The notes beneath the pieces were generated by a model. It ran no database searches and was not told the origin of the DNA. It saw nothing but the letters and a program-made list of their open reading frames with translations. From the NCBI GenBank assembly GCA_030653405.1, contig JAURZO010000230.1, positions 1 to 8,359 of the forward strand: a stretch of 8,359 bases of DNA. The letters run 5' to 3'. Below, in pieces: positions 7,647 to 8,359 of this stretch; position 1 is the stretch's first letter; every line of letters starts with the position of its first letter. Made by a program: the position numbers and the translations under genes. Source of the DNA: Zwartia sp. (GTDB lineage Bacteria > Pseudomonadota > Gammaproteobacteria > Burkholderiales > Burkholderiaceae_B).

Positions 7647-7676
7647 ATGCTAATGTAAATGACCCCATTTCGTCAA
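7647..7676 (-). promoter_or_regulatory. Candidate sigma-70 promoter for mdh
   Basis: On the minus strand TTGACG (7676-7671) lies 18 bases from TAGCAT (7652-7647). The match is five of six to the -35 consensus and four of six to the -10. It would start transcription about 100 bases upstream of mdh. A perfect small palindrome, CAAATT-C-AATTTG (7632-7644), lies just downstream of the -10. This is pattern matching only and the spacing is one base above optimum. Confidence 0.3.
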
Positions 7677-7680
7677 TGAT

Positions 7681-7704
7681 CTTCTATCTTATATAAGACA
7701 CAAG
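7681..7704. promoter_or_regulatory. Palindrome in the mdh-gntR divergent region, probable regulator operator
   Basis: TCTTATATAAGA at 7687-7698 is a perfect 12-bp palindrome. Extending it to 7681-7704 keeps 10 of 12 symmetric pairs. It lies about 95 bases upstream of the gntR start and about 150 bases upstream of mdh. GntR-family regulators usually bind short interrupted or continuous palindromes and often their own divergent promoter, so this is the leading candidate for the operator of the adjacent regulator. The TATATAA core could also serve as a -10 element on either strand. I found no second copy upstream of prpB. Confidence 0.55.
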
Positions 7705-7793
7705 AGTTGTGGACTTTACAGGGGTGCTGTGCCAAAATAGTGACATGAAATCCTTAAGTCTGCCTGGGGCTTTTTCGCTGAGCCTGACTAAAT

Positions 7794-8359
7794 ATGTCTG
7801 TAAGCATGCCTGACGTCCCGCGAAGCTCCGCCTCCGAGGTCGATGCTGGTGTTGGCGCGAGCCCTGCGCCAGGCACGTCAGCCACCACAAGCGCGTTCGC
7901 GGCTTCCGCCGTTCCTGTGAGTTCGGCCGTTGCGGACACTGCGCGTGCCGATACGGCTATGGGTAAAAATTCAGTTACTCTTCCTGCCGCACCTTTGGCA
8001 GCGGCGTTCAGTCCCCTCTATCAGCAGATCAAGGCACTGCTCGTTCAGTCACTTGATGCGGGCGAGTGGAAACCGGGCGAGGCGATTCCTAGTGAAATCG
8101 AGTTAGCTGCCCGCTTTCAAGTCAGCCAAGGTACGGTTCGAAAAGCGGTCGATGAGTTGGCTGCTGAAAATCTTCTCTTTAGACGACAGGGCAAGGGTAC
8201 CTTTGTTGCCACCCATTTAGAACCGCGAGTGCGATTTAGGTTTCTGAGGCTCGCGCCCAATGAGGGTGCGCCTGAGCCAGCTCAGAGTCAGGTGCTGGAT
8301 TGTCGGAGGATTCGCGCAAACGCTGAGATCGCTCGGGCACTGGAACTCAAGTCAGGTGA
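7794..8359 (+). CDS. GntR family transcriptional regulator, HutC-like (partial, 3' end outside the window)
   Basis: The frame is open from ATG 7794 to the window end (188 codons visible). A winged helix-turn-helix occupies about residues 73-140: it opens with SPLYQQIKALL, continues with PGEAIPSEIELAARFQVSQGTVRKAVDEL written here as motif blocks PGEAIPSE, LAARFQVSQGTVRKA and the wing RRQGKGTFV. The following RFRFLRL near 148-153 looks like the start of a UTRA effector domain, as in the HutC subfamily. The first 70 residues are low-complexity Ala/Ser/Pro/Thr and are unusual. A TGA at 7785 bars an earlier start. ATG 7806 and ATG 7959 are alternatives, and none has a strong Shine-Dalgarno. Its place beside mdh recalls the regulator found between mdh and sdhCDAB in betaproteobacteria, so control of citric-acid-cycle or propionate genes is plausible but not shown. 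Confidence 0.88.
   Translation, partial: MSVSMPDVPRSSASEVDAGVGASPAPGTSATTSAFAASAVPVSSAVADTARADTAMGKNSVTLPAAPLAAAFSPLYQQIKALLVQSLDAGEWKPGEAIPSEIELAARFQVSQGTVRKAVDELAAENLLFRRQGKGTFVATHLEPRVRFRFLRLAPNEGAPEPAQSQVLDCRRIRANAEIARALELKSG

Noticed and set aside
7715..7742. Possible gntR promoter, TTTACA with a downstream TAGTGA
   Set aside because: The -35-like element is fair, but the -10-like hexamer matches the consensus poorly, so it was not listed as a feature.
7745..7813. 22-codon open frame upstream of and overlapping the gntR start
   Set aside because: It has no Shine-Dalgarno and no features of a leader peptide; it is too short to support as a gene.
7684..7939. Minus-strand open frames opposite the start of gntR
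   Set aside because: They are shadows of the Ala/Ser-rich gntR 5' region and have no ribosome binding sites or recognisable sequence.
1..8359. CRISPR arrays, tRNA or rRNA genes, insertion sequences, attachment sites
   Set aside because: I saw no regularly spaced repeats, transposase-like frames, terminal inverted repeats or structural RNA signatures; the window is almost fully occupied by core metabolic genes.

Overview
The window looks like chromosomal DNA of a betaproteobacterium of the order Burkholderiales, possibly Alcaligenaceae. The basis is remembered protein similarity: the malate dehydrogenase, PrpB, PrpC, AcnD and PrpF read like Bordetella/Burkholderia-type enzymes. No search was possible, so genus and species are not assigned.

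Layout. Almost everything lies on the minus strand. Reading from right to left: mdh (7536-6547), an intrinsic terminator (hairpin 6514-6536), then a tight cluster prpB (6472-5579), prpC (5561-4332), acnD (4330-1736) and prpF (1723-542), closed by a 3' untranslated stem-loop and a second intrinsic terminator (446-472). Left of that, in AT-richer DNA, is an unrecognised small two-helix membrane protein (419-30). Its stop codon overlaps a good ribosome binding site for one more gene that leaves the window at base 1. At the right end, divergent from mdh across a 257-bp intergenic region, is the 5' part of a GntR/HutC-type regulator (7794 to beyond 8359, plus strand).

How the genes work together. 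PrpC condenses propionyl-CoA with oxaloacetate to 2-methylcitrate. AcnD dehydrates it to a methylaconitate isomer that PrpF converts to the form that can be rehydrated to 2-methylisocitrate. PrpB then cleaves that to pyruvate and succinate. Malate dehydrogenase regenerates the oxaloacetate PrpC consumes, so its position at the head of the cluster makes metabolic sense. This is the AcnD/PrpF version of the methylcitrate cycle; prpD, prpE and a sigma-54-type prpR are not in the window. The mdh/gntR arrangement recalls the betaproteobacterial order mdh - gntR - sdhCDAB - gltA, but the sdh genes would lie outside the window.

Novelty. The core is ordinary central metabolism and I see no undescribed system. 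The points worth a second look are the terminator placed between mdh and prpB, almost identical translation-initiation regions on those two genes, a strong palindrome in the divergent promoter region, low-complexity N-terminal extensions on PrpC and the regulator, and the membrane protein that starts just past the operon terminator.
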